NCBI GenBank assembly: GCA_902363135.1
Contig: CABIZF010000018.1
Span: 1-48,719, forward strand
DNA: 48,719 bases
Reading direction: 5' to 3'
Origin: Lachnospiraceae bacterium
GTDB lineage: Bacteria > Bacillota > Clostridia > Lachnospirales > Lachnospiraceae
A model generated the notes under the pieces. It worked only from the letters and a program-made list of their open reading frames with translations. It searched no databases and was not told the DNA's origin. The position numbers were made by a program, and so were the translations under genes. Below are positions 23,700 through 31,965 of this stretch, one piece after another (position 1 is the stretch's first letter; the number at the start of each line of letters is the position of its first letter).

Positions 23700-25651
23700 A
23701 TGCGCTTACATTCATTAAACTTACAGGACATTTCCATTCAGGATCCGTTCTGGTCGAAGCACGTCGATCTGGTGCGGAATGCGATCATTCCGTATCAGTG
23801 GGAGGCGATGAATGACCGGATTCCGGATGCAGAGTCCACCACTGTCTGGAGAATTTCAAGATTGCGGCAGGACGCGAAAAGGGCGAGTTTTACGGGGCAG
23901 TTTTTCAGGATACAGATGTGGCGAAGTGGCTCGAGGCAGTCGGTTTTTCACTGGCCTGCTATCCGGATGCGGCGCTTGAGGCGACGGCCGATGAGGTCAT
24001 TGATCTGATCGCAGATGCACAGTGCGATGACGGTTATATCAATACTTATTTTACGATTAAGGAGCCTGATAAACGCTGGACGGATCTGTGTGAGGGGCAT
24101 GAGCTCTACACGGCAGGTCATCTGATGGAGGCGGCAGTTGCCTACTATGAGGGAACCGGGAAGCGGAAAATGCTGGACTGTCTGTGCCGGTTCGCGGATC
24201 TGATCTGTGACACGTTCGGAGCGGAGGAAGGCAAGATTCACGGCTATCCGGGCCATGAAGAGGTCGAGATCGGACTGATCAAGCTGGCGCGTGTGACCGG
24301 CAATCAGAAATACCTCGATCAGGCGAAGTATTTTATCGACGCCAGAGGCGTGGGTGAGAATTATTTCATGAAAGAAATGAGCCGTCCGGATTATAAAATG
24401 ATCTTTCCGGAATTTGCAGATTATACACCGGCGTATTCCCAGTCGGACAAGCCGGTGCGGGAGCAGACGACGGCGGAAGGACATGCGGTGCGTGCGGTCT
24501 ATCTGTACTGCGCGATGGCAGATCTGGCAGAGGCATATCAGGATGAGGGACTGCTGAAGGCGTGCAGAACGCTCTGGAATAATATCGTACAGAAGCGTAT
24601 GTACCTGACCGGTGGTATCGGTTCCTCAGGACATCTGGAGCGCTTCACTGTCGATTATGATCTGCCAAATGAGTACAACTATTCCGAGAGCTGCGCGTCG
24701 ATCGGACTTGCACTGTTCGGACTGCGTATGAACCAGATCACCGGCGAGAGCCGGTATATGGATGTTGTAGAGCGTGCACTGTATAATACGGTACTGGCCG
24801 GAATCGCCTTAGACGGAAAGAGCTTCTTTTATGTAAATCCGCTTGAAGTGTGGCCGGTTGCCTGCATGGACGGTACGTCGAAGAAGCATGTGAAACCGAT
24901 CCGTCAGAAATGGTTCGGAGTGGCCTGCTGCCCGCCGAATATTGCCAGAACGCTGGCTTCGCTCGGACAGTATGTCTACGCGGAGAATCCGGAGAAAAGA
25001 GAGCTTTATGTAAATCTGTTTGTTTCCAATGAGACAACGCTTCACTGGGGAAATACTCCGGTTTCGATAAAGCTGCAGACGGAGTTCCCGTGGATCAATG
25101 CGTATTCCCTGGAGGTTGATCAGGTGCCGGAGGGCGGCATGGATCTGCTGCTTCGCGTACCGGATTATGCAAAAGATTATCAGGTGCGGGTAAGTGAGGT
25201 AAATGGAACTGTCCGTATGGTGACAGAGGTGACGGAAAAGGGCTATTGCCGTGTTCATCTGGATGAGGCTGCGCAGGTGCAGGTAACCTTTGTCGCACCG
25301 GCAAAATTTGTTTATGCCAATCCACAGGTGCGGGCAGACTCCGGAAAGACGGCGATTGTACGCGGACCGCTTGTATACTGTTTAGAGGAAATCGACAATG
25401 GAGAGAATCTTCCGGCGATCTTTGTGGATACCGATGTGTCGCTTACCGAGGAGCCATCGAATCTGTTTGGCGGCATTGTGACGGTGAAGGCAAAGGGAAA
25501 GAAGATCGTAGAGTCATCCGTCTCAGACAGTCTCTACGGAGGAGAAAAGCCAGAGCTTCAGGATGTCAATCTGACGATGATCCCGTATCCGTACTGGAAC
25601 AACCGGGGCGAAGGTGAGATGCTCGTATGGATGAAAGAGCTGCACCCGTAA
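23700..25651 (+). pseudogene. GH127 beta-L-arabinofuranosidase, interrupted by a -1 frameshift
   Basis: Family GH127 (HypBA1-like) removes beta-L-arabinofuranose from hydroxyproline-rich plant glycans. The N-terminus (MRLHSLNLQDISIQDPFWSKH) starts at 23700 with AAAGGAG upstream and runs to about 23846. The family sequence then resumes in another frame as ENFKIAAGREKGEFYG from 23849. The joint reads AESTTV, then (L)ENF, as if one base of a CC pair was lost at 23846. The rest is intact to 25651: DGYINTYFTIKEP, HELYTAGH, YSESCASIGLALFG with Glu and Cys, and CCPPNIAR with the two zinc-binding cysteines. Full length would be about 650 residues. No slippery heptamer is seen, so a recent mutation or a sequencing error is likeliest. 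Confidence 0.88.
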
Positions 25652-25687
25652 CATCATTATTATCGTAACATCATTATAGAAAACTGT

Positions 25688-25765
25688 GCGCAGTCAGAGT
25701 TTGTGATTTGCCCGTTGTCAGTTGGTCAGGGGGCGGGGACAATTCTGGCTGCGCCTTTGTGTTAC
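25688..25765 (+). terminator. Possible terminator after the GH127 gene
   Basis: GCGCAGTCAGA (25688-25698) pairs with TCTGGCTGCGC (25744-25754), with a long structured loop, followed by CTTTGTGTTACTTT. The weak T-run leaves doubt. Confidence 0.45.
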
Positions 25766-25884
25766 TTTACAGGAGATTGGGATGGGGCGAAATTGGAAGA
25801 AATCAGGCAAGTTATTAGTCCAGTTAATTTCTGTATGCTGTACTATAGCAATCCTTTAAAATAATACATTTTAATCCAGCCCAT

Positions 25885-25974
25885 CAGAGTGTGAAATTCT
25901 GCGTCAGATATCTTTGCCGTGCGTCAGCACGCCTGCAGATATCTTCCTTGTTTTTCGCACTCTGCTGAACAGTC
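25885..25974 (+). repeat. Nested palindrome before the second MATE gene
   Basis: Outer stem CAGAGTGtGAAA pairs with TTTtCGCACTCTG (ending near 25974). Inside, two copies of AGATATCT flank a CGTGC-gtca-GCACG hairpin. The structure sits in the 359-base gap 25652-26010, which otherwise holds no ORF. It could be a small non-autonomous element or a leader structure. Confidence 0.55.
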
Positions 25975-26010
25975 TTAAATGCATTATTTACGAGGATCGC
26001 TATAGGATCT

Positions 26011-27417
26011 ATGGATGAAACGGAGCATATGGCTTCGAAATTGCAGAAGAAGGAGTTTGACCAAAAGAAGATGAATCAGAAAAAATCTATGGATATGCTT
26101 CATGGTTCGCTGTGGAACAAGCTGCTGCTGTTCGCACTGCCGCTGGCGGCAAGCAGTATTTTGCAGCAACTGTTCAACTCGGTGGATACGGCGGTTGTTG
26201 GAAGATTTGCGAGCAGTCAGGCACTGGCTGCGGTCGGGAGCAATGGCTCGCTGATTTCGCTGATGATCAACCTGTTTATCGGAATTTCACTTGGTGCGAA
26301 CGTCATAGTGGCCCGCTATATCGGACAGGGAACGACGGAACGTGTGAGCACAGCGGTACATACGGCGATTGTGGTGGCAGTGCTCAGCGGCTTTTTCGTC
26401 CTTATTTTCGGACAGTTTATCGCAGCGCCGGTATTGCTTCTGATGGGGACGCCGGAGGACGTGATCGACCTTGCGGTGCTGTATCTGCGGGTTTATCTGC
26501 TTGGGATGCCGTTTATCATGCTGTATGATTTCGGTGCATCGATCCTGCGTAGTATCGGGGACAGCCAGAGACCGCTGTACAGTCTGATCGCAGCGGGCAT
26601 TGTCAATACAGTCCTGAACCTGATTCTGGTCATTGTATTTCACCTCGGTGTGGCAGGTGTGGCGATCGCCACGGTAGTCTCTAACATTGTCAGCTCGGGC
26701 ATTGTGATGTTTATTTTATTTCATGAACCAGGAGTGATCCGGGTCGAGCTGTGCAAGCTTGCAGTGAGCAGGAAAGAACTGAAGGAAATGCTGAAGATCG
26801 GTATTCCTGCAGGACTGCAGGGAATGGTATTTTCGCTTGCAAACGTCTGCATCCAGAGTACGATCAACAGCTTCGGGTCAAATGCGGTCGCCGGATCGGC
26901 AGCGGCTTTGAACTTTGAGTTTTTCTCCTACTTTATGGTCAATGCGTTTGCCCAGGCGACGGTTACCTTCACAAGTCAGAACTACGGAGCCGGAGAGCAT
27001 GCGAGATGCCGGAAGATTTTTCGCACAGCTATGCTGCTTTCCATGGTTTCCTGTGGCTGTCTCTCTATGATTTTTGTGCTTGGAAGGGATTTTTTCCTTC
27101 GCCTGTATACGACGGATACAGCAGTACTGGGTTTTGCGATGCAACGTCTGACAATTGTGACGACGCTGGAGCTTCTGACCTCGACTTATGAGATCAGCGC
27201 AGGTGCGATGCGTGGAAGGGGGCACTCTCTGCTTCCGGCAGTCATCACCGTCTTTGGTTCCTGCGTGCTGCGGCTGATCTGGATCTCGACGGCCTGCAGG
27301 CAGGTACATGAGTTCTGGATGCTGATGATTATTTACCCGATTTCGTGGGTGGTGACCGGAACCGCAATGATCATTGCTTATGCGAGAATGGAGCGGAAGG
27401 AGAAATTGGCAGCCTGA
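26011..27417 (+). CDS. MATE family exporter (DinF/NorM-like)
   Basis: A 468-residue exporter with 12 predicted helices. A polar lysine-rich N-terminus precedes MDMLHGSLWNKLLLFALPLAA, then LFNSVDTAVVGRFASSQALAAVGSNG (helix 2 consensus). The second half begins near residue 250 (EMLKIGIPAGLQGMVFSLANVCIQSTIN). The start is uncertain: ATG 26011 has only AGGAT upstream, and ATG 26071 has AAGGAG 15 bases upstream. A strong bidirectional terminator follows the stop. The substrate is unknown. Confidence 0.85.
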   Translation: MDETEHMASKLQKKEFDQKKMNQKKSMDMLHGSLWNKLLLFALPLAASSILQQLFNSVDTAVVGRFASSQALAAVGSNGSLISLMINLFIGISLGANVIVARYIGQGTTERVSTAVHTAIVVAVLSGFFVLIFGQFIAAPVLLLMGTPEDVIDLAVLYLRVYLLGMPFIMLYDFGASILRSIGDSQRPLYSLIAAGIVNTVLNLILVIVFHLGVAGVAIATVVSNIVSSGIVMFILFHEPGVIRVELCKLAVSRKELKEMLKIGIPAGLQGMVFSLANVCIQSTINSFGSNAVAGSAAALNFEFFSYFMVNAFAQATVTFTSQNYGAGEHARCRKIFRTAMLLSMVSCGCLSMIFVLGRDFFLRLYTTDTAVLGFAMQRLTIVTTLELLTSTYEISAGAMRGRGHSLLPAVITVFGSCVLRLIWISTACRQVHEFWMLMIIYPISWVVTGTAMIIAYARMERKEKLAA

Positions 27418-27438
27418 CCGCAATATATTTAGAAAAAT

Positions 27439-27490
27439 AAAAGCGAAGCAATTCGGATGTGATGATGTACCGAATTGTTTCGCTTTTCTA
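27439..27490. terminator. Bidirectional terminator between convergent units
   Basis: AAAAGCGAAGCAATTCGG pairs with CCGAATTGTTTCGCTTTT around a 13-base loop, with A and T runs on both sides. It serves the MATE gene on the plus strand and the B12 transport operon on the minus strand. Confidence 0.85.
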
Positions 27491-27558
27491 TTTACGTATA
27501 TACTCTCACGTTATCATGGCAGCGAGATTTTTCAGAAAAGATTGTGAATACATGCGTT

Positions 27559-27918
27559 CTAGTGTCGTTCTGCGTGCGTTCCACGGATCACTTCTATTTC
27601 CCGCGCTTCGAGCATCTGACAGATGGCAGTAATCCGCGGGCATTCGTTTCCGTTTTTGTTCAGCCGACAGACGCCGACGTGGACAGTCTGGATTCCTTCA
27701 TGGACGAGCCGGTCGATTTTTTCCTGAATTCCCTTGTCGTCCTGTGGTTCTGTCTCAGTTATGCTGCGGCAGCCGTTACAGGTCATCATCGCGGCCAGAA
27801 CGGTATCTTCCGGATAGTCTTTGAAAAAGGCTGTACGGTTCTGGAAGGCCGAGAGACAGCTGACTCTGGCACAGACCTTATTAGAGTGGAGACAGGTGAG
27901 TGTTGCGATTTTTTTCAT
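27559..27918 (-). CDS. CGGC domain protein
   Basis: A 119-residue cysteine-rich protein of the CGGC family. It starts MKKIATLTCLHSNKVC, carries the CNGC form of the name motif near residue 47, then HVGVC and ECPRI, and ends VIRGTH. The family is thought to bind metal through its cysteines; no activity is established. It is the last gene of the minus-strand cobalamin-riboswitch operon, 17 bases after the ATPase gene, with GGAGGA in front of the ATG. A role in cobalt or corrinoid handling would fit but is inference. Confidence 0.8.
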   Translation of the reverse strand: MKKIATLTCLHSNKVCARVSCLSAFQNRTAFFKDYPEDTVLAAMMTCNGCRSITETEPQDDKGIQEKIDRLVHEGIQTVHVGVCRLNKNGNECPRITAICQMLEAREIEVIRGTHAERH

Positions 27919-27935
27919 AGTGGGAGTCCTCCTTT

Positions 27936-28718
27936 TTACACAGAAGCCCCGGCCCAGTGTGCCGGGAAGTACAGGATGTGCAGATGCCCCTGCGAGTCCT
28001 TAATGACTTCTGCATCAACCTCATAGATTTCTTTGATACGTTTCTGGGTGAGCATTTCCTCTGGTGTGCCGAAGCCAACGATATGGCCGTCCTTCATGAC
28101 AAAGAGCCTGTCACAGTACATTGCTGCAATGTTCAGGTCATGGATCGCCGAGATGACGGTCAGATCAAGGCTTTTTACGATATCCATCAGCTGCAGCTGA
28201 TACTTGATATCGAGGTGGTTCGTCGGTTCGTCAAGGATCAGGCACGGCGTCTGTTGCGTAAGCGCGCGGGCCAGAATGATCCGTTGCTGTTCGCCGCCAG
28301 ATAAGGTGGAGAAGGAGCGGTTCTCGAAGTCTTCCATATTTACTTTTTTTAATGCCTCATGGACGAGACGGTAATCTTCGGCATTGTCGCGCTCCAGTGT
28401 GCGTTTGTGCGGTGCGCGGCCCATCATGACGACCTCCTGTACGGAAAACTCAAAGTTGTAGTAATTGTGCTGTGCCACAACAGCCACTTTTTTTGCAGAT
28501 TCTTTTACGGCATAATCCTTCAGTTTTTTTCCATCCAGCTCGATCAGTCCGGCATTTGGCTCAAGTACCCGGTAAATGCATTTCAGCAGAGTACTTTTTC
28601 CGCTTCCGTTCGGTCCGATGATGCCGATAAATTCCCGGTCGCCTACATTCAGATCGACGCCCTTTAAAATTTTTGTGTCACCGAACTGGACACAGAGCTG
28701 TTCTACGTCAATTTTCAT
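27936..28718 (-). CDS. btuD: Cobalamin ABC transporter ATPase, BtuD type
   Basis: A 260-residue FecE/BtuD-type ATPase. Walker A GPNGSGKST near residue 35, Q-loop VAQHNYYNFEF, signature LSGGEQQRIILARAL near residue 137, Walker B LILDEPTNHLD and the switch histidine in SAIHDLN. The open frame extends 40 codons upstream inside the permease gene, but the ATG at 28718 gives the family start and a four-base overlap with the permease stop. It powers uptake through the BtuC/BtuF homologues encoded just upstream. Confidence 0.9.
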   Translation of the reverse strand: MKIDVEQLCVQFGDTKILKGVDLNVGDREFIGIIGPNGSGKSTLLKCIYRVLEPNAGLIELDGKKLKDYAVKESAKKVAVVAQHNYYNFEFSVQEVVMMGRAPHKRTLERDNAEDYRLVHEALKKVNMEDFENRSFSTLSGGEQQRIILARALTQQTPCLILDEPTNHLDIKYQLQLMDIVKSLDLTVISAIHDLNIAAMYCDRLFVMKDGHIVGFGTPEEMLTQKRIKEIYEVDAEVIKDSQGHLHILYFPAHWAGASV

Positions 28719-29791
28719 TCCTTTGCACCCCCAAAGCCATAGCGTCTGCGTACCATCAGGTAAATGAAGCACGGAGCACCGATCATCGAGGTCAGGATGC
28801 CGACCGGAAGCTCCATACCGGGGATGATGACACGGCACAGTACATCTGCCCAGATTAGGAAAATGCCGCCGACCAGTGCGCAGATCGGCAGGAGCTTTTT
28901 ATGATCGGTGCCGAAGAGCATACGGACAAGATGCGGGATGATCAGTCCGACAAATCCGATCGTTCCGGATGAGTATACGACAAATCCGACGACTGCGGCA
29001 GAGACGAGCAGATAGAGCTGGCGCAGCCGATGCAGATCCGTGCCCAGGGTGATCGAGACTTCATCGCCGAGCAGCATCAGGTTCAGGTTTCGATACTGAC
29101 TCCAGAAAAATAAAAAGGCAAGGATGACAATCGGGAAAAGTACACGCAGATTTTCCCATGAAGCGCCTGCGAAGCTGCCCATCAGCCAGTAGCTCACATC
29201 CTTGATACCATCACGGTCATGCGCAAAGTAGACGATGAAGCTCGAAAAGGCACTGCAGATGGAGCTGAGCGCCATACCTGCCAGGAGCAGCTTGACCGAA
29301 GTGGCGCGACCGCCTAAGTTGGCGATGCCGACGACGGCAAGTGAGATGCAGAATGCACCGAGGAAGGCCATGACACCGACATAGTTGGAACCGAACATGG
29401 TTCCGATGCCCATGAGGATTGCAACCGTAGCGCCAAGGGACGCACCGGAGGAAATGCCGAGCGTGTAAGGCTCTGCGAGCGGGTTTTTGACGACAGCCTG
29501 CATGATGACACCGCAGATGGCAAGGCCGATGCCTACACTCATCGAGAGTAGCAGGCGGGGAAGGCGGATGATCCAGACGACATCCCGGATTTTTCCGCTT
29601 CCGTATACGGAAGCATCGCCGATTCCTGCCAGCTTATACAAGATGACTCCGTACACATCCCGGAGTGGAATGCGCACGGAGCCAAAGGTAACTGCCAGCA
29701 GGAGAGAAAAGATAAGTACAACAAGCAGCACAAGCGATGTGGTAATATACAGTGGCCTGCTCTTGATCAGGCCGTTCTCTCCATTTCTCAT
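28715..29791 (-). CDS. btuC: FecCD/BtuC-family ABC permease
   Basis: A 358-residue membrane protein with about ten helices. Family motifs: RLPRLLLSMSVGIGLAICGVIMQ, NPLAEPYTLGISSGASLGA and VVGFVVYSSGTIGFVGLIIPHLVRML, which contains the EAA-like loop contacting the ATPase. Heme, siderophore and B12 permeases share this fold; the cobalamin riboswitch upstream identifies corrinoid as the likely cargo. The gap to the binding-protein gene is 17 bases. Confidence 0.9.
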   Translation of the reverse strand: MRNGENGLIKSRPLYITTSLVLLVVLIFSLLLAVTFGSVRIPLRDVYGVILYKLAGIGDASVYGSGKIRDVVWIIRLPRLLLSMSVGIGLAICGVIMQAVVKNPLAEPYTLGISSGASLGATVAILMGIGTMFGSNYVGVMAFLGAFCISLAVVGIANLGGRATSVKLLLAGMALSSICSAFSSFIVYFAHDRDGIKDVSYWLMGSFAGASWENLRVLFPIVILAFLFFWSQYRNLNLMLLGDEVSITLGTDLHRLRQLYLLVSAAVVGFVVYSSGTIGFVGLIIPHLVRMLFGTDHKKLLPICALVGGIFLIWADVLCRVIIPGMELPVGILTSMIGAPCFIYLMVRRRYGFGGAKE

Positions 29792-29808
29792 AGCCGTACT
29801 CCCGTAAA

Positions 29809-30894
29809 CTATTCTGTGTAGAGATCCGGGTACAGACCCTTGCCTATTGCATTCAGTCCGCGGATTGTGCGGATGCCGCTGGTATAGACATCACTTAAGT
29901 CAAGCGGGAATACGCGATTGTTCTGAACGGCAGAAAGGCTTGCATAGGCTTCATCTGCCATGAAATTAGCGACCTTTTCATCATCGCCGATGATAAAGAG
30001 GACATCCGGATCCGCATTCAGCAGATCCTCTGCGCCGATGTCGCTCGGAAGATCCATGAGTTCGCCGCCCATCTGTGCGACCATATCACCGACGAGCATG
30101 GTTTTGTCATAGCTCCAGATGGAATCCTTCATGAATTCTACGACAACGACCTTCTGCGGCTCCTGGTCTGCGACGGCTGCCTTGACACGTGCGACCTCAT
30201 CCTTGATCTCATTTACGATTTCCTCAGCTTTATCCTGTACGTCGAAGATCTCACCGAGGGTCAGGATGTCGGTGTACTCATTTTCTACAGTACGGTATTC
30301 GCTGATGTCATTGGAGTTCAGTGCGATGTAGGTGTTGACGCCATTCTCATGCCAGTAGTCAACATCGCCGATGGTCTTATCGGAGAAGGAAGACTTCCAG
30401 CCGAGGATGAAGTCCGGCTCCAGCATGATTGCGGCTTCCTTGCTCATAGCCGCATTCGAATCGGTAAAGTCATTGAATTCTTTTCCGGCGATCATCTTGT
30501 CAAATTCATCCTTCAGCTCCGGCAGGATGGAGTTCTCATCCATGCCGACCGCACTAATGACACGGTCACCAAGGCCGAGTGCCAGCATTGACTCAAGGGA
30601 ATTGCTCCAGAAAGTGATGACACGCTCCGGTGCCTTCTCAAATGTCTCCTCTACTGGCTCTTTTTCGTAATTGAAGTTAGAAATGGTGAGCGGGTATTCG
30701 GTCTTTTTACCGGTTTCGGAAGCAGCTTCAGAGGTTGCTTCCGTGACAGCTTCCGAAGCCGCCTCAGAAGCTGCTTCCGTGACAGCCTCCGATGCTGCAT
30801 CAGTAGCCAGTTCGGTTTCAGCGGCAAAACTCATGGTAGCCGGTGAAATTGCCATGCATCCTGCAAGAAGTGCGCAAATCAGTTTCTTTTTCAT
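29809..30894 (-). CDS. btuF: Periplasmic-type corrinoid-binding protein, BtuF-like
   Basis: A 361-residue substrate-binding protein of the helical-backbone TroA/BtuF class. Signal peptide MKKKLICALLAGCMAIS: LAGC could be a lipobox, or type I cleavage may occur after SFA. A low-complexity Ala-Ser-Thr-Glu linker (about residues 25-65) follows. The binding domain contains PERVITFWSNSLESMLALGLGDRVISAVG and DVLFIIGDDEKVANF. The start is the ATG at 30894 with AGGAGGAT upstream; the open frame upstream to 30969 lies in the leader. It is the first gene of the operon under the riboswitch. Confidence 0.88.
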   Translation of the reverse strand: MKKKLICALLAGCMAISPATMSFAAETELATDAASEAVTEAASEAASEAVTEATSEAASETGKKTEYPLTISNFNYEKEPVEETFEKAPERVITFWSNSLESMLALGLGDRVISAVGMDENSILPELKDEFDKMIAGKEFNDFTDSNAAMSKEAAIMLEPDFILGWKSSFSDKTIGDVDYWHENGVNTYIALNSNDISEYRTVENEYTDILTLGEIFDVQDKAEEIVNEIKDEVARVKAAVADQEPQKVVVVEFMKDSIWSYDKTMLVGDMVAQMGGELMDLPSDIGAEDLLNADPDVLFIIGDDEKVANFMADEAYASLSAVQNNRVFPLDLSDVYTSGIRTIRGLNAIGKGLYPDLYTE

Positions 30895-30932
30895 TTTCTT
30901 ATCCTCCTGTATATACGGCATTTTGCCATTTT

Positions 30933-30950
30933 TCAGACCATTTGGTCTGA
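30933..30950 (-). promoter_or_regulatory. Perfect palindrome in the btuF leader
   Basis: TCAGACCA-TT-TGGTCTGA, 18 bp, between the riboswitch and the start codon. It may be an RNA hairpin near the ribosome site or a protein-binding site. Confidence 0.45.
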
Positions 30951-30958
30951 GGTACATT

Positions 30959-30987
30959 CCCGCAGGCAACGAACCAGGTTGCCATGC
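30959..30987. repeat. Short inverted-repeat element, copy A
   Basis: GGCAAC-gaaccag-GTTGCC followed by ATGC. It closely resembles the sequence at 33758-33782 in the leader of the alpha-galactosidase gene. Both lie upstream of minus-strand genes in the same orientation. Confidence 0.5.
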
Positions 30988-31028
30988 GATGCAGTGAGGG
31001 CTTTCCTTATTTCACAGCCGTTCTGGCA

Positions 31029-31058
31029 TAAAAAAAGACGCGCCTGCATGCACGTCGC
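31029..31058 (-). terminator. Riboswitch expression-platform terminator
   Basis: On the minus strand, a GACGTGC...GGCGCGTC hairpin is followed by seven T residues. It lies between the cobalamin aptamer and btuF, so B12 binding probably causes premature termination. Confidence 0.75.
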
Positions 31059-31104
31059 GTTGCCCAAAGATAGTATTGGGATCAGCTTTGACGGGAAGCA
31101 TTCC

Positions 31105-31262
31105 AAAAATCAATGAGCAGGTTTCCTGACTCCACCGCCTGTGTCGTCCTTCTCACAGTAGCTGCAATGGACAATTGTCGGCACATGGCTTATGGTGATT
31201 ACAGTGACCCGATCGTGCAGGAATTTCACCTGACTTCCCTTTTATTCTGAAATTCAGAATCA
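31105..31262 (-). ncRNA. Cobalamin riboswitch
   Basis: Reading the minus strand: AAAGGGAAG (31234-31242), then GGTGAAATTCC, a GTCACTGT-like segment, and near the 3' end GTCAGGAAACCTGC (31117-31130), matching the AGCCAGGA-ACCTGCC block of the B12 aptamer. It sits between a strong promoter and a terminator, upstream of btuF-btuC-btuD. The 230-base stretch from here to 31490 otherwise holds only the promoter and no gene. Confidence 0.88.
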
Positions 31263-31285
31263 CTCGTTGATAATTATGATTTTTG

Positions 31286-31314
31286 ATTATATACGATCGT
31301 TTTATTCGTGTCAA
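31286..31314 (-). promoter_or_regulatory. Promoter of the cobalamin transport operon
   Basis: On the minus strand, TTGACA (31314-31309) and TATAAT (31291-31286) match both consensus boxes perfectly with a 17 bp spacer, placing transcription start just before the riboswitch. Confidence 0.85.
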
Positions 31315-31481
31315 CGTATAATTAGTGAAACTGCATAAAAATACAATTTATACCTATAGGGGTTTGCGTATTTTTTTCTAAAGAAAGAGGAATGCAACCG
31401 GATTTGCTCCTGTTGAGATAGCAAAACGGTGACTTGACAGAAGCTGGCAGAGCAGGCACAATAATAGGTAAAAACAGTTAA

Positions 31482-31799
31482 GAAAACGGCTGGCAGATCC
31501 GGAAGGAGCTGGATGTGCTGCGCAAGACAGAACCGATCGATAAGGAGACGTTTGGATCTGTTGCACTGGCAGCAAGACTTGTGTCCATGAATGAGGAAGA
31601 GGAGATCGAAGGCATTACTTTTGTCGGGCTTTGCACGGATATCTGCGTGATTTCCAATGCTCTGCTGGCCAAGGCATATCTGCCGGAGACGCCGGTTTAT
31701 GTAGATGCGGCCTGCTGTGCGGGTGTCACGCCAAAGAGTCATGAGACCAGCCTGCAGGCCATGAAGATGTGCCAGATTCATACATCAGATGTGAAATGA
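31482..31799 (+). pseudogene. 5'-truncated isochorismatase/nicotinamidase-family gene
   Basis: About 105 residues that match only the C-terminal half of the cysteine hydrolase family: GWQIRKELDVL, FGSVALAARLV, VGLCTDICVISNALL with the catalytic cysteine, and VDAACCAGVTPKSHE. The catalytic Asp and Lys of the missing N-terminal half are absent. Reading upstream in frame, similarity begins at about 31488 and a stop lies at 31479. Internal GTG 31515 could start a fragment, but it would not be active. A TTGACA at 31433 lies nearby but looks accidental. Confidence 0.75.
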
Positions 31800-31957
31800 C
31801 TCCCACCTCTGTAGGTGGCGAGCAACAAATCAGTATCAGTGGTGGGAGTCAATCCCCCATCTGATATAGCCTCCGGCAGGATTGCTAAGATGCGCAGAAG
31901 AAGTATGTCATGCATTGCATGACGCGCATCTCGCAGCAAGAATGCCGAGGCATTCTT
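31798..31957. repeat. Cluster of palindromes, possibly a decayed IS200/IS605 end
   Basis: GACTCCCACC (31798-31807) pairs with GGTGGGAGTC (31841-31850) and encloses CACCT-ctgt-AGGTG, like the left end of the tnpB element (CCGCCT-ctat-AGGTGG at 46550). Next, AGATGCGC / GCGCATCT encloses GTCATGC-att-GCATGAC (31889-31931), and AAGAATGCC-gag-GCATTCTT (31939-31957) follows. The last hairpin may terminate the alpha-galactosidase gene, but it lacks a T-run. Confidence 0.5.
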
Positions 31958-31965
31958 GAATGTAA

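Noticed and set aside
23840..23855. Programmed -1 frameshifting in GH127
   Set aside because: No slippery heptamer or strong downstream pseudoknot is visible; GH127 genes are not known to use it.
27475..28026. 183-codon plus-strand open frame
   Set aside because: Overlaps the CGGC gene, the B12 ATPase end and the terminator hairpin on the other strand.
30700..30820. Tandem repeat as a CRISPR or VNTR in non-coding DNA
   Set aside because: It is in frame within the binding-protein gene and encodes an Ala-Ser-Glu linker.
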